Below, piece by piece: positions 40,248-49,783 of a stretch of DNA of 64,000 nucleotides. The translations under genes and the position numbers were made by a program. Location: the NCBI RefSeq assembly GCF_039534085.1, contig NZ_BAAAUT010000006.1, forward strand, positions 121,721-185,720. The letters are read 5' to 3'. The number at the start of each line of letters is the position of its first letter. Within the stretch, counting starts at the first letter, position 1. Below the pieces are notes generated by a model. It was not told the DNA's origin and did no database searches. It saw only the letters and a list, made by a program, of their open reading frames with translations. This stretch comes from Planomonospora_B alba. GTDB taxonomy: Bacteria > Actinomycetota > Actinomycetes > Streptosporangiales > Streptosporangiaceae.

Positions 40248-43199
40248 ATGCACAGATCCCCCCTGAGAGCGGGAGCGCTCCCACACCGCTGGCAACGCGG
40301 TCGGAGACGGGTCGCGACCCTCGCCCTGCTCGGCCTGACGGCCGGCATGACGACCGCCCTGGCGGCGTCACCGGCCCTGGCCGCCGTCTCGTGCGACGTA
40401 GCCTATTCCACCAACGACTGGCAGGGCGGCTTCACCGCCAATGTGACGATCAAGAACCTGGGCGACCCGCTGAACGGCTGGACGCTCGGCTTCGACTTCC
40501 CCACCACCTCGCAGAAGCTGGTGCAGGGCTGGAGCGCCACCTGGTCGCAGAGCGGCACCTCCGTCACCGCCAAGAGCATGGACTGGAACGGCAGGCTCGC
40601 CACCGGCGCCTCCACCAGCATCGGCTTCAACGGCAGCTGGTCGGGGAGCAACCCCAAGCCGGCCGCCTTCACGGTCAACGGCGTCACCTGTGGCGGCGGC
40701 GGGCCGGGCAACCAGGCCCCCTCGGTGAAGATCACCAAGCCGGCCGCCGGGGCGACCTTCACCGCCCCCGCCGCGGTGGAGATCACCGCCGACGCCGCCG
40801 ACACCGACGGCTCGGTGGCCAAGGTCGAGTTCTACAACGGCAGCACGCTGCTGGGCACGGACACCAGCGCGCCGTACGCCCACAACTGGACGGGCGTGGC
40901 GGCGGGCAGCTACTCGATCACCGCGAAGGCCACCGACGACAAGGGGCTGACGACGACCTCCGACCCGGTCGGGATCACCGTCTCGGCCGACTCCTCCCCC
41001 GCCGTGGTGGTCAGCCCCGCCTCGGTCGCCGTCCCCGAGGGCGACTCCGAGACCGTCTCGGTCAAGCTCTCCAAGGCCCCGAGCGCGAACGTCACCGTGA
41101 CGACCGCCCGGACCTCCGGCGACGCCGACCTGTCGGTCGGCTCCGGCGCCTCGCTGACCTTCACCCCGGCGAACTGGAACACCGCCCAGACGGTGGAGAT
41201 CGAGGCCGCCGAGGACGCCGACCAGGCCTCCGGCAGCGCCGAGTTCACCGCGAGCGCCACCGGCCACACCGCCGCGAAGTTCGCCGCCACCGAGGTGGAC
41301 AACGACTCGGGTGGCGGCGACAACGAGTACATCAAGCGCTTCACCACGATGTACAACAAGATCAAGGACCCGGCCAACGGCTACTTCTCGCCCGAGGGCG
41401 TGCCGTACCACTCGGTCGAGACCTTCATGGTCGAGGCGCCGGACCACGGGCACGAGACCACCTCCGAGGCCTACAGCTACTACCTGTGGCTGGAGGCGGC
41501 CTACGGCAAGGTGACGGGCGACTGGAGCAAGTTCAACGAGGCCTGGGCCTCGATGGAGAAGTACATCATCCCCTCCACCGCCGACCAGCCGACGAACTCC
41601 TTCTACAACCCGGCCAAGCCCGCCACCTACGCCGGCGAGTGGGACGACATCAAGCAGTACCCCTCCAAGCTGGACAGCGGCGTCTCGGTCGGCGTGGACC
41701 CGATCGCCAACGAGCTGAAGAGCGCCTACGGCACCAGCGACGTCTACGGCATGCACTGGCTGCTGGACGTGGACAACACCTACGGCTTCGGCCGCTGCGG
41801 TGACGGCACCACCCGGCCCGCCTACATCAACACCTACCAGCGCGGCCCGGAGGAGTCGGTCTTCGAGACGATCCCGCAGCCGTCCTGCGACACCTTCAAG
41901 CACGGCGGCAAGAACGGCTTCCTCGACCTGTTCACCGGGGACTCCTCCTACGCCAAGCAGTGGAAGTACACCAACGCCCCCGACGCCGACGCCCGTGCCG
42001 TCCAGGTGGCCTACTGGGCGCACACCTGGGCCAAGGAGCAGGGCAAGGAGTCGCAGATCTCCACCACGGTCGCCAAGGCCGCGAAGATGGGCGACTACCT
42101 GCGCTACGCGATGTACGACAAGTACTTCAAGAAGCAGGGCTGCACCAGCACCTCCTGCCCGGCCGGCACCGGCAAGGACAGCGCCTCCTACCTGCTGAGC
42201 TGGTACTACGCCTGGGGCGGTGCGATCGACACCTCCGCGGGCTGGGCCTGGCGGATCGGCTCCAGCCACAACCACTCCGGCTACCAGAACCCGATGGCCG
42301 CCTGGGTGCTGTCCAGCGTGGACGCGCTCAAGCCCAAGGGCGCGACCGCCGTGCAGGACTGGAGCACCAGCCTGAAGCGGCAGCTGGAGTTCTACCGCTG
42401 GCTGCAGTCGTCCGAGGGCGCGATCGCCGGCGGCGCGACCAACAGCTGGCAGGGCCACTACGCCACCCCGCCGTCGAACCTGCCGACCTTCTACGGCATG
42501 ACCTACGACTGGCAGCCGGTCTACCACGACCCGCCGTCGAACCAGTGGTTCGGCTTCCAGGCCTGGACGATGGAGCGGGTCGCGGAGCTGTACTACGCCA
42601 CCGGCAACGCCGACGCCAAGGTCGTGCTGGACAAGTGGGTCAAGTGGGCCATGTCCCACACCACGGTCAACGCCGACGGCACCTACCAGGTCCCCTCGAC
42701 GCTGACCTGGAGCGGCCAGCCCGACACCTGGAACCCGGCCAACCCGGGCTCCAACGCGGGCCTGCACGTCACCGTCAAGGACCACACCACCGACGTCGGC
42801 GTGGTCGGCTCCTACGCCAAGGTGCTGATGTACTACGCGGCCCGCGCCAAGGACACCGCCGCGCAGAACATGGCCAAGGCCCTGCTGGACGGTCTGTGGA
42901 AGAACCACCAGGACGCCAAGGGCGTCTCGGTGCCGGAGACCAAGGCCGACTACAAGCGCCTCAACGACCCGGTCTACGTCCCGGCCGGCTGGACCGGGAA
43001 GATGCCGAACGGCGACGTGATCGACAGCAACTCGACCTTCCTGTCCATCCGCTCCTTCTACAAGAACGACCCGGACTGGCCGAAGGTGGACGCCTACCTG
43101 AAGGGCACCGGCCCCGCGCCGACCTTCACCTTCCACCGCTTCTGGGCGCAGGTCGACGTCGCCGTCGCCCTCGCCGAGTACGGCCGGCTCTTCCCCTGA
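40248..43199 (+). CDS. Secreted GH48 cellobiohydrolase with CBM2 and Ig-like domains
   Basis: A 983-residue exocellulase releasing cellobiose from cellulose. After a twin-Arg-like basic region and signal peptide (cleavage near ASPALAA) come four parts. A CBM2 is at about 46-148 (CDVAYSTNDWQGGFTANVTI... WSGSNPKPAAFTVNG). An Ig-like domain follows at 155-245 (APSVKITKPAAGATF). A beta-sandwich linker domain is at 247-350 (VVVSPASVAVPEGDSETVSV... AATEVDND). The GH48 catalytic domain runs from 360 to the end, with the general-acid Glu in MVEAPDHGHETTSEAYSYY. GGAGGA precedes the ATG. First of four glycoside hydrolase genes; expected CebR control. Confidence 0.95.
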   Translation: MHRSPLRAGALPHRWQRGRRRVATLALLGLTAGMTTALAASPALAAVSCDVAYSTNDWQGGFTANVTIKNLGDPLNGWTLGFDFPTTSQKLVQGWSATWSQSGTSVTAKSMDWNGRLATGASTSIGFNGSWSGSNPKPAAFTVNGVTCGGGGPGNQAPSVKITKPAAGATFTAPAAVEITADAADTDGSVAKVEFYNGSTLLGTDTSAPYAHNWTGVAAGSYSITAKATDDKGLTTTSDPVGITVSADSSPAVVVSPASVAVPEGDSETVSVKLSKAPSANVTVTTARTSGDADLSVGSGASLTFTPANWNTAQTVEIEAAEDADQASGSAEFTASATGHTAAKFAATEVDNDSGGGDNEYIKRFTTMYNKIKDPANGYFSPEGVPYHSVETFMVEAPDHGHETTSEAYSYYLWLEAAYGKVTGDWSKFNEAWASMEKYIIPSTADQPTNSFYNPAKPATYAGEWDDIKQYPSKLDSGVSVGVDPIANELKSAYGTSDVYGMHWLLDVDNTYGFGRCGDGTTRPAYINTYQRGPEESVFETIPQPSCDTFKHGGKNGFLDLFTGDSSYAKQWKYTNAPDADARAVQVAYWAHTWAKEQGKESQISTTVAKAAKMGDYLRYAMYDKYFKKQGCTSTSCPAGTGKDSASYLLSWYYAWGGAIDTSAGWAWRIGSSHNHSGYQNPMAAWVLSSVDALKPKGATAVQDWSTSLKRQLEFYRWLQSSEGAIAGGATNSWQGHYATPPSNLPTFYGMTYDWQPVYHDPPSNQWFGFQAWTMERVAELYYATGNADAKVVLDKWVKWAMSHTTVNADGTYQVPSTLTWSGQPDTWNPANPGSNAGLHVTVKDHTTDVGVVGSYAKVLMYYAARAKDTAAQNMAKALLDGLWKNHQDAKGVSVPETKADYKRLNDPVYVPAGWTGKMPNGDVIDSNSTFLSIRSFYKNDPDWPKVDAYLKGTGPAPTFTFHRFWAQVDVAVALAEYGRLFP

Positions 43200-43371
43200 C
43201 GGCCCTGACGGCCCCCGACGGCGGGCCGGTCCCGTGAGCACCGGTCCCCGGACCGGGCCGCGGGAGCCGGCCCCCTGAAAGACCCCGGGGCGCGGCGGCA
43301 CCCCTGACCTGCCGCCGCACCCCGGGCACCACCTTTCTCCCCCGAGATCTCCCGAGAGGCGCCCCCCACCG

Positions 43372-45906
43372 ATGAAGAGATCCACGGCGGCACTCGCCCT
43401 GGTGGCCCTGGCGGCGGCCGTACCGCTGCCGGCCTCCACGGCGACGGCCGCGACGACGACGGCGACGGCCGCGGCGGAGTTCAACTACGCCGAGGCGCTG
43501 CAGAAGTCCATCTGGTTCTACGAGGCCCAGCAGTCGGGGAAGCTGCCGAGCTGGAACCGGGTGAGCTGGCGCGGCGACTCCGCGCTCGACGACGGCGAGG
43601 ACGCCGGGCTCGACCTGACCGGCGGCTGGTACGACGCGGGCGACCACGTGAAGTTCGGCCTGCCGATGGCCTTCACCACGACCATGCTGGCCTGGGGCGC
43701 GGTGGAGTACCGCGACGCCTACGCCTCCTCCGGCCAGCTGACCCACCTGCTGAACAACCTGAAGTTCGTCAACGACTACTTCATCAAGGCCCACCCCTCG
43801 CCGAACGTGCTCTACGGGCAGGTCGGCAACGGCGGCGCCGACCACGCCTGGTGGGGACCGGCCGAGGCGATGCAGATGGAGCGCCCGGCCTACAAGATCG
43901 ACGCCTCCTGCGGCGGCTCGGACCTGGCCGGGGAGACCGCGGCGGCGATGGCCGCCTCGTCGATCGTCTTCCGCCCGACGAACCCGTCCTACGCCGACAC
44001 GCTCGTCAAGCACGCGCGGGAGCTGTACACCTTCGCCGACACGGTGCGCAAGAAGTACAGCGACTGCATCACCGACGCCAGGGGCTTCTACAACTCCCAC
44101 AGCGGCTACAACGACGAGCTGGTCTGGGGCGCGATCTGGCTGCACCGGGCCACCGGTGAGGACTCCTACCTCGCCAAGGCCGAGTCCTACTACGACAACC
44201 TCGGCAACGAGCCGCAGAGCACCACCAAGTCGTACAAGTGGACGATCGCCTGGGACGACAAGTCCTACGGCGCCTACGTGCTGCTGCACAAGCTCACCGG
44301 CAAGCAGCGCTACCTCGACGACGCCAACCGGTGGCTGGACTACTGGACGGTCGGGGTGAACGGGCAGAAGGTGAAGTACTCGCCCGGCGGGCAGGCCGTG
44401 CTCGACCGGTGGGGCTCGCTGCGCTACGCGGCCAACACCGCGTTCGCGGCACTGGTCCACTCCGACTCGATCGGCGACGCCACCCGCAAGGCCCGCTACC
44501 ACGACTTCGCCAAGCGCCAGATCGACTACGCGCTCGGCGACAACCCGCGCAACTCCTCCTACGTGGTCGGCTTCGGCGCCAACCCGCCGAAGAACCCGCA
44601 CCACCGCACCGCGCACGGCTCGTGGACCGACCAGATCACCAACCCGGCCGAGACCCGCCACACCCTGTACGGCGCGCTCGTCGGCGGCCCGCCCGCCCCC
44701 GACGACGCCTACACCGACCAGCGCGACGACTTCGTGATGAACGAGGTCGCCACCGACTACAACGCCGGGTTCACCAGCGCGCTCGCGCGCCTGCACAAGG
44801 AGTACGGCGGGACCCCGCTGGCGGACTTCCCGAAGAAGGAGACCCCCGACGGGCCGGAGATCTTCGTCGAGGCCGGGGTGAACGCCTCCGGCAACGGCTT
44901 CACCGAGATCAAGGCGATCATCCGCAACCAGTCCGCCTGGCCGGCCCGGAACCTGACCGACGGCTCTTTCCGCTACTACTTCACCCTCGACGGCGACACC
45001 ACGCCGAGCCAGATCACCGTCAGCTCGGCCTACACCCAGTGCAAGGCCCCGACCGGCCCGACCCAGCTGTCCGGCAAGACGTACTACGTCACGATCGACT
45101 GCTCCGGCACCTCGATCTCCCCGGCCGGGCAGTCCCAGCACCGGCGCGAGGTGCAGTTCCGCATCGCCTCCGCGGGCAGCTGGGACCCGTCCGACGACTG
45201 GTCGTACAAGGGCGTCGCCACCACCCCCGGCGCCACCCCGGTGCGCGTGGAGAACATCACCCTCTACTCCGGCACCGAGCGGATCTGGGGCAACCCGCCC
45301 GGCGACGAGCCGCCGCCGATCGACGACGACACCCCGCCGAGCAGGCCGGGCAAGCCGGCCGTCTCCGCGGTCACCGGGACCACGGCGCGGCTGACCTGGT
45401 CGGCCGCCACGGACGACGTGGGCGTGACCGGCTACGACGTCTACCGCGGCACCACGAAGGTCGCCACCGTCACCGGCACCTCCCACGACCTGACCGGCCT
45501 GACCCCCGAGACGGACTACAGCGTGCACGTGGTGGCCCGGGACGCGGCGGGCAACACCTCCCAGCCGTCGGAGAGCACGGCGTTCACCACGGCCGAGGCC
45601 CCGGCGGGCGGCTGCACCGCCGTCTACCGGGTCGCCAACTCCTGGCAGGGCGCCTTCCAGGGCGAGGTCACCGTCACCAACACGGGCGCGGAGGCGATCC
45701 GGGGCTGGACCGTGACCTGGCGCTTCCCCGACGGCCAGGTGATCAGCCAGCTCTGGAACGGCGCGCACACCCAGACGGGCGCGGACGTGTCGGTCAAGAA
45801 CGTCTCCTGGAACGGCGCGCTCGCCCCGAACGCGTCCGCCTCGTTCGGCTTCACCGCGAGCGGCGCGGGCGGCGTCCCGTCCCCGGTGGGCTGCACCGTG
45901 AGCTGA
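43372..45906 (+). CDS. Secreted GH9 endoglucanase with CBM3, FN3 and CBM2
   Basis: An 844-residue processive-type endoglucanase. Signal peptide to about residue 36. The GH9 domain (FNYAEALQKSIWFYEAQQSG) carries the catalytic Asp pair in WYDAGDHVKFGLPMAFT. The His motif is NPPKNPHHRTAHGSW and the acid Glu lies in YTDQRDDFVMNEVATDYNAGFTSAL. A fused CBM3c follows (PEIFVEAGVNASGNGFTEIKAI), then a fibronectin III domain (PSRPGKPAVSAVTGTTARLTWS), and a C-terminal CBM2 (CTAVYRVANSWQGAFQGEVTV). This GH9-CBM3c layout is typical of processive endoglucanases that act with GH48 exocellulases, its upstream neighbour here. 172 bp separate the genes. Confidence 0.95.
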   Translation: MKRSTAALALVALAAAVPLPASTATAATTTATAAAEFNYAEALQKSIWFYEAQQSGKLPSWNRVSWRGDSALDDGEDAGLDLTGGWYDAGDHVKFGLPMAFTTTMLAWGAVEYRDAYASSGQLTHLLNNLKFVNDYFIKAHPSPNVLYGQVGNGGADHAWWGPAEAMQMERPAYKIDASCGGSDLAGETAAAMAASSIVFRPTNPSYADTLVKHARELYTFADTVRKKYSDCITDARGFYNSHSGYNDELVWGAIWLHRATGEDSYLAKAESYYDNLGNEPQSTTKSYKWTIAWDDKSYGAYVLLHKLTGKQRYLDDANRWLDYWTVGVNGQKVKYSPGGQAVLDRWGSLRYAANTAFAALVHSDSIGDATRKARYHDFAKRQIDYALGDNPRNSSYVVGFGANPPKNPHHRTAHGSWTDQITNPAETRHTLYGALVGGPPAPDDAYTDQRDDFVMNEVATDYNAGFTSALARLHKEYGGTPLADFPKKETPDGPEIFVEAGVNASGNGFTEIKAIIRNQSAWPARNLTDGSFRYYFTLDGDTTPSQITVSSAYTQCKAPTGPTQLSGKTYYVTIDCSGTSISPAGQSQHRREVQFRIASAGSWDPSDDWSYKGVATTPGATPVRVENITLYSGTERIWGNPPGDEPPPIDDDTPPSRPGKPAVSAVTGTTARLTWSAATDDVGVTGYDVYRGTTKVATVTGTSHDLTGLTPETDYSVHVVARDAAGNTSQPSESTAFTTAEAPAGGCTAVYRVANSWQGAFQGEVTVTNTGAEAIRGWTVTWRFPDGQVISQLWNGAHTQTGADVSVKNVSWNGALAPNASASFGFTASGAGGVPSPVGCTVS

Positions 45907-46042
45907 CGCCCCCGCGGCGCCCCGTCCCCGGTGGACCGCACCGCGGGCCGGGACCCCCGCGGCGGCCCCCGACCCCCGGCCGGGCGTAGCGGACCCCTCC
46001 GCCCGGCCGGGTCATCCCCCTTCCCTTCCACGAAGGCAGGTC

Positions 46043-47620
46043 ATGAAAGCACGACTGGCGCTCCTCGCCGCTCTCGTCACCTCGCTGGCCGCGCCGGCGG
46101 TCGCCGCGGCCCCGGCCGCGCACGCGGCCACCGGCATCCACGTGAGCGGTACGAAGATCCTCGAAGCGGACGGCAGCAACCTCGTCCTGCGCGGCACCTC
46201 CCACCCGCACGCCTGGTACACGCACCAGACCGCGTCCTTCGCCGGCATCAAGTCGCTGGGCGCCAACGCCGTGCGCGTGGTGCTGAGCGGCGGCCGGTGG
46301 ACGCGCAACGACACCGCCGACGTGGCGAACGTCGTCTCGCTCTGCAAGCAGAACAAGCTCATCTGCGTGCTGGAGAACCACGACACCACCGGGTACGGCG
46401 AGCAGGCCGGCGCCTACACCCTCGATCAGGCGGTGGACTACTGGACCAGCGTGAAGAGCGCGCTGGACGGCCAGGAGAACTACGTCATCATCAACATCGG
46501 CAACGAGCCGATCGGCAACAACGCCACCACTCCGGGCTGGACCGAGGCCACGTCCGCCGCGATCAAGCGCATGCGCGAGGCCGGGTTCGACCACGCGCTC
46601 ATGGTGGACGCGCCCAACTGGGGCCAGGACTGGCGCTTCACCATGCGCGACAACGCCAAGACCGTCGCCGCGGCCGACCCCGACAAGAACACGATCTTCT
46701 CCATCCACATGTACGGCGTGTTCGACACCGCCGCCGAGGTCAAGGACTACATGCAGGCCTTCCAGACGGCCGGGCTGCCGCTGGTCGTCGGCGAGTTCGG
46801 GCACAACCACTCCGACGGCGACCCCGACGAGAACACGATCATGGCCGAGGCGCAGGCGCGCGGCCTGGGCTACTTCGGCTGGTCGTGGAGCGGCAACGGC
46901 GGCGGCGTGGAGTATCTCGACCAGGTCGTCAACTTCGACGCCTCCGCCCTGACCAGCTGGGGCGAGCGCCTGTTCAACGGCCCGAACGGCATCAGGCAGA
47001 CCGCCGTCGAGGCGTCGGTCTACGGCGGCGGCGGTCCCGGTGACACCGAGAAGCCGTCCAGGCCCGGCAAGCCCGCCGCCTCGGCCGTCACCTCCTCCGG
47101 CGCCACCCTGACCTGGACCGCCTCCACCGACGACACCGGCGTGACCGGCTACGACGTCTACCGCGGCACCACCATGCTCACCTCCACCACCACCAACTCC
47201 GCCACCCTCACCGGCCTGACCCCCGAGACCGCCTACACCGTCCACGTCGTCGCCCGCGACGCGGCCGGCAACACCTCCGACGCCTCCGAGACCACCACCT
47301 TCACCACCCTCGCCGGACCCGGCGGCGGCACCGGCTGCACCCCCGCCTACCGCGTCGTCAACTCCTGGCAGGGCGGCTTCCAGGGCGAGGTGACCGTCAA
47401 GTGCACCTCCGCCGTCACCTCCTGGAAGGTGACGCTGGCCTACCCGAGCGGCGTGACGATCAACCAGTCCTGGAGCTCGACGATCTCCGGCAGCGGCGGC
47501 ACCTACACCTTCACCAACGCCGCCTGGAACGGCACCGTCCCCGCCGGCGCCTCGACCACCTTCGGCTTCATCGGAAGCTGGAACGGCTCCGGCACCCCGC
47601 CCACCCCCACCCTCTCCTGA
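46043..47620 (+). CDS. Secreted GH5 endo-beta-1,4-mannanase with FN3 and CBM2
   Basis: A 525-residue enzyme of the GH5_8-like mannanase group. Signal peptide ends near AAHAA. The catalytic domain starts GIHVSGTKILEADGSNLVLRGTSHPHAWY; the acid/base Glu is in INIGNEPIGN, the nucleophile Glu in VVGEFGHNH, and FSIHMYGVF holds the substrate His/Tyr. An FN3 domain (residues about 340-420) and a CBM2 (430-520) follow. The FN3-CBM2 coding part is bounded by 55-bp stretches that recur exactly on both sides of the assembly gap in the next gene. AAGGCAGG precedes the ATG. Confidence 0.93.
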   Translation: MKARLALLAALVTSLAAPAVAAAPAAHAATGIHVSGTKILEADGSNLVLRGTSHPHAWYTHQTASFAGIKSLGANAVRVVLSGGRWTRNDTADVANVVSLCKQNKLICVLENHDTTGYGEQAGAYTLDQAVDYWTSVKSALDGQENYVIINIGNEPIGNNATTPGWTEATSAAIKRMREAGFDHALMVDAPNWGQDWRFTMRDNAKTVAAADPDKNTIFSIHMYGVFDTAAEVKDYMQAFQTAGLPLVVGEFGHNHSDGDPDENTIMAEAQARGLGYFGWSWSGNGGGVEYLDQVVNFDASALTSWGERLFNGPNGIRQTAVEASVYGGGGPGDTEKPSRPGKPAASAVTSSGATLTWTASTDDTGVTGYDVYRGTTMLTSTTTNSATLTGLTPETAYTVHVVARDAAGNTSDASETTTFTTLAGPGGGTGCTPAYRVVNSWQGGFQGEVTVKCTSAVTSWKVTLAYPSGVTINQSWSSTISGSGGTYTFTNAAWNGTVPAGASTTFGFIGSWNGSGTPPTPTLS

Positions 47621-47657
47621 CCCCGCCCTGACCCCAGGGGGTACGGCCCCGCGGCCG
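47042..47657 (+). repeat. FN3-CBM2 module repeat (copy 1, intact)
   Basis: This 616-bp segment spans the FN3 and CBM2 modules plus the 3' flank of the mannanase gene. Its first 55 bp (47042-47096) and last 55 bp (47603-47657) are identical to 48796-48850 and 48951-49005, which flank the N run in the xylanase gene. The sequence diverges immediately outside those borders. The second copy is presumably hidden in the gap. Confidence 0.8.
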
Positions 47658-47681
47658 TGCCCCCTCCCCTCGGCCCTCTTC

Positions 47682-47712
47682 CGAAAATTTCGGGGCTAAC
47701 CCGGAAATTTCA
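47682..47712 (+). promoter_or_regulatory. GAAA/TTTC dyads before the xylanase gene
   Basis: CGAAAATTTCG (47682-47692) fits the dyad CGAAA-N-TTTCG, and a related GGAAATTTC lies at 47703-47711, both within 60 bp of the xylanase start. Similar GAAA-TTTC dyads have been noted before Streptomyces xylanase genes. This suggests a regulator separate from the CebR-like protein. Confidence 0.5.
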
Positions 47713-47739
47713 CAACCCCCCAACCGAGAAAGGAACACC

Positions 47740-48968
47740 GTGTCCAGACTCCGCACAGCGCTCCTCACCGGGGCGCTCGCCGTACTCCCGGTCGCGGCGG
47801 CCGTCGTGCTGCCCGCCTCCCCCGCGAACGCCTCCGCACCGCTGCGCACCCACGCCGAGGCCCGCGGCAAGTTCATCGGCACGGCGCTCGCCACCTCGCC
47901 GCTGGCGAACGAGACGGCCTACCGGAACATCGCGGCCTCGGAGTTCAACCAGGTCACCGCCGAGAACGCGATGAAGTGGGACGCCACCGAGCCCAGCCCG
48001 AACCAGTTCAACTTCACCGGCGCCGACCAGATCATGGCCTTCGCCGAGCAGAACAACCAGAAGGTGCACGGCCACACCCTGGTCTGGCACAGCCAGACGC
48101 CGAACTGGGTGCAGAGCCTCGGCGCCGCCGAGATGCGCTCGGCGATGCAGAACCACATCAGCAGGGTCGCCGGCCGCTACGCGGACAACCCCGTGCTGAC
48201 GTCGTGGGACGTGGTGAACGAGGTCTTCGAAGAGAACGGCAGCATGCGCAACTCGTTCTGGTATCAGAAGCTCGGCGACGGCTACATCGCCGACGCCTTC
48301 CGCTTCGCCCGCGCGGCCGACCCCGACGCCAAGCTCTGCATCAACGACTACAACGTCGAGGGCGTCAACGCCAAGAGCACCGCGATGTACAACCTCGTGC
48401 GGTCGCTGCGGGCGCAGAACGTGCCGGTCGACTGCGTCGGCTTCCAGGGCCACCTGGCGATCCAGTACGGCCAGCCGAACATCCAGGAGAACATGGAGCG
48501 CTTCGCCGCTCTGGGCGTCGAGATCCGGGTCACCGAGCTGGACGTCCGGATGCAGATGCCCCGCAGCTCCGCCAAGGACACCACACAGGCCACCTACTAC
48601 TCCAACGTGGTCAAGGCCTGCATGGCGGTGAGCCGCTGCTCCGGCGTCACGATCTGGGGCTTCACCGACAAGTACTCCTGGGTCCCGGACACCTTCTCCG
48701 GCGAGGGCGCGGCCCTGATCTACGACGAGAACTACGCCAAGAAGCCGTCGTACACCGCCGTGCACGACGCCCTGACCGGGGGCACCACGCCCACCGACAC
48801 CGAGAAGCCGTCCAGGCCCGGCAAGCCCGCCGCCTCGGCCGTCACCTCCTNNNNNNNNNNNNNNNNNNNNNNNNNNNNNNNNNNNNNNNNNNNNNNNNNN
48901 NNNNNNNNNNNNNNNNNNNNNNNNNNNNNNNNNNNNNNNNNNNNNNNNNNACCCCCACCCTCTCCTGA
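47740..48968 (+). CDS. Secreted GH10 endo-1,4-beta-xylanase, C-terminus in assembly gap
   Basis: Signal peptide to about residue 31, then a GH10 domain (residues about 35-345): WDATEPSPNQFNF, HTLVWHSQTPNW, acid/base Glu in SWDVVNEVFEENG, and nucleophile Glu in IRVTELDVRM. GFTDKYSWVPDTF closes the barrel. An FN3 linker starts at PTDTEKPSRPGKPAAS and then enters the 100-N gap (48851-48950). The sequence after the gap ends in PTPTLS and a TGA at 48966-48968, matching the mannanase tail. An FN3-CBM2 C-terminus like that of the mannanase is therefore inferred. With exactly 100 N the frame does not close, so the true gap length differs. Confidence 0.9.
48851..48950. other. Assembly gap (100 N)
   Basis: A block of exactly 100 N is a conventional placeholder for a gap of unknown length. 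Flanks of 55 bp on each side are identical to the ends of the FN3-CBM2 segment in the mannanase gene, so the gap was caused by that repeat. If both copies are the same length the missing sequence is 506 bp, which would restore the xylanase frame. Confidence 0.9.
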
Positions 48969-49026
48969 CCCCGCCCTGACCCCAGGGGGTACGGCCCCGC
49001 GGCCGGTCGGCGCCACAGCCGGCCGG

Positions 49027-49077
49027 CCGCACCGCTCAGACCACCGCACCGCTCAGACCACCGCACCGCTCAGGCCG
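49027..49077. repeat. 17-bp tandem repeat, three copies
   Basis: CCGCACCGCTCAGACCA repeats at 49027 and 49044, with a diverged third copy from 49061. The last copy contains the stop codon of the SGNH hydrolase gene on the minus strand. Confidence 0.8.
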
Positions 49078-49783
49078 CCGCGCCGTTCGCGCGCAGGGCC
49101 CCGACCAGCCAGCGCGCGATGCGGGCGTGCCCCTCGGGCGTGGGGTGGACCCCGTCGGGGAGCACCGCCCCGCCGCCCCAGCGCAGACCGAGCGGGTCGA
49201 GGAAGGCCGCCCCGGACCGCTCCGCGGCCAGCGCGACGGCGTCTCTGACCCGGTAGGCCCAGGCCGGGGCCTCGGCCATCCACAGCGGACCGATCACCAC
49301 GACCCGGGTCCGCGGCCAGTGCCCGCCGACCAGCCGGAGCAGCCGCGCGGCGGCCGCGTGGACCTCGCCCGGCCGGGTGCGGCGGTCGTTGTGCCCACCG
49401 GAGATGATCAGCAGGTCGGGCGCCGGGCGCCAGGCGAGCTCCTGGACGAAGGAGTCCTCGAAGGTCCGGCCCACCCGGCCCGGGTTGACGTAGCCGGTCC
49501 CGCCCATCCCCGCGATGATCGGCTGCCAGCCCAGCTCGCGCGCGGCCACCGCCGCGTAGCTCTCCCACCGGGCGACCGGACCCGACCCGACGGTGAAGCT
49601 GTCCCCGATCACCATGACCACCGGGGCGCGCGGGGCGCGGTCGGTCGCCGGCCGGGAGGCGGCGCTCCGCGGCTCCGGAGAGGTCTCACCCGTCGCCGCG
49701 ACGCATCCGGAGGAAACGCCGCAGAACACCACGAGAATCGCCGAGAAAACCAGCCGATATCGTCTCCAACCGAGCCCGTGCAT
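49070..49783 (-). CDS. SGNH/GDSL-family hydrolase, lipoprotein-like
   Basis: A 237-residue esterase-type protein. The N-terminal signal has the lipobox-like VSSGC, suggesting membrane anchoring outside the cell. SGNH blocks: nucleophile Ser in VMVIGDSFTVGSG, Gly in GMGGTGYVN, Asn in ISGGHNDRRT, and the Asp-His pair in LPDGVHPTPEGHARIA. Such enzymes deacetylate polysaccharides or cleave esters, so a role in removing acetyl groups from hemicellulose next to xylanase and mannanase genes is reasonable but inferred. It is convergent with the xylanase gene. Confidence 0.88.
   Translation of the reverse strand: MHGLGWRRYRLVFSAILVVFCGVSSGCVAATGETSPEPRSAASRPATDRAPRAPVVMVIGDSFTVGSGPVARWESYAAVAARELGWQPIIAGMGGTGYVNPGRVGRTFEDSFVQELAWRPAPDLLIISGGHNDRRTRPGEVHAAAARLLRLVGGHWPRTRVVVIGPLWMAEAPAWAYRVRDAVALAAERSGAAFLDPLGLRWGGGAVLPDGVHPTPEGHARIARWLVGALRANGAAA

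Noticed and set aside
40368..45768. Long minus-strand frames opposite the GH48 and GH9 genes
   Set aside because: They mirror the strong third-position GC bias of the cellulase genes and have Val/Gly/Arg-rich, motif-free translations.
36457..48968. Cellulosome
   Set aside because: The glycoside hydrolases carry CBM2/CBM3 and FN3 modules, but no dockerin or cohesin sequences are visible; this is a free-enzyme system.
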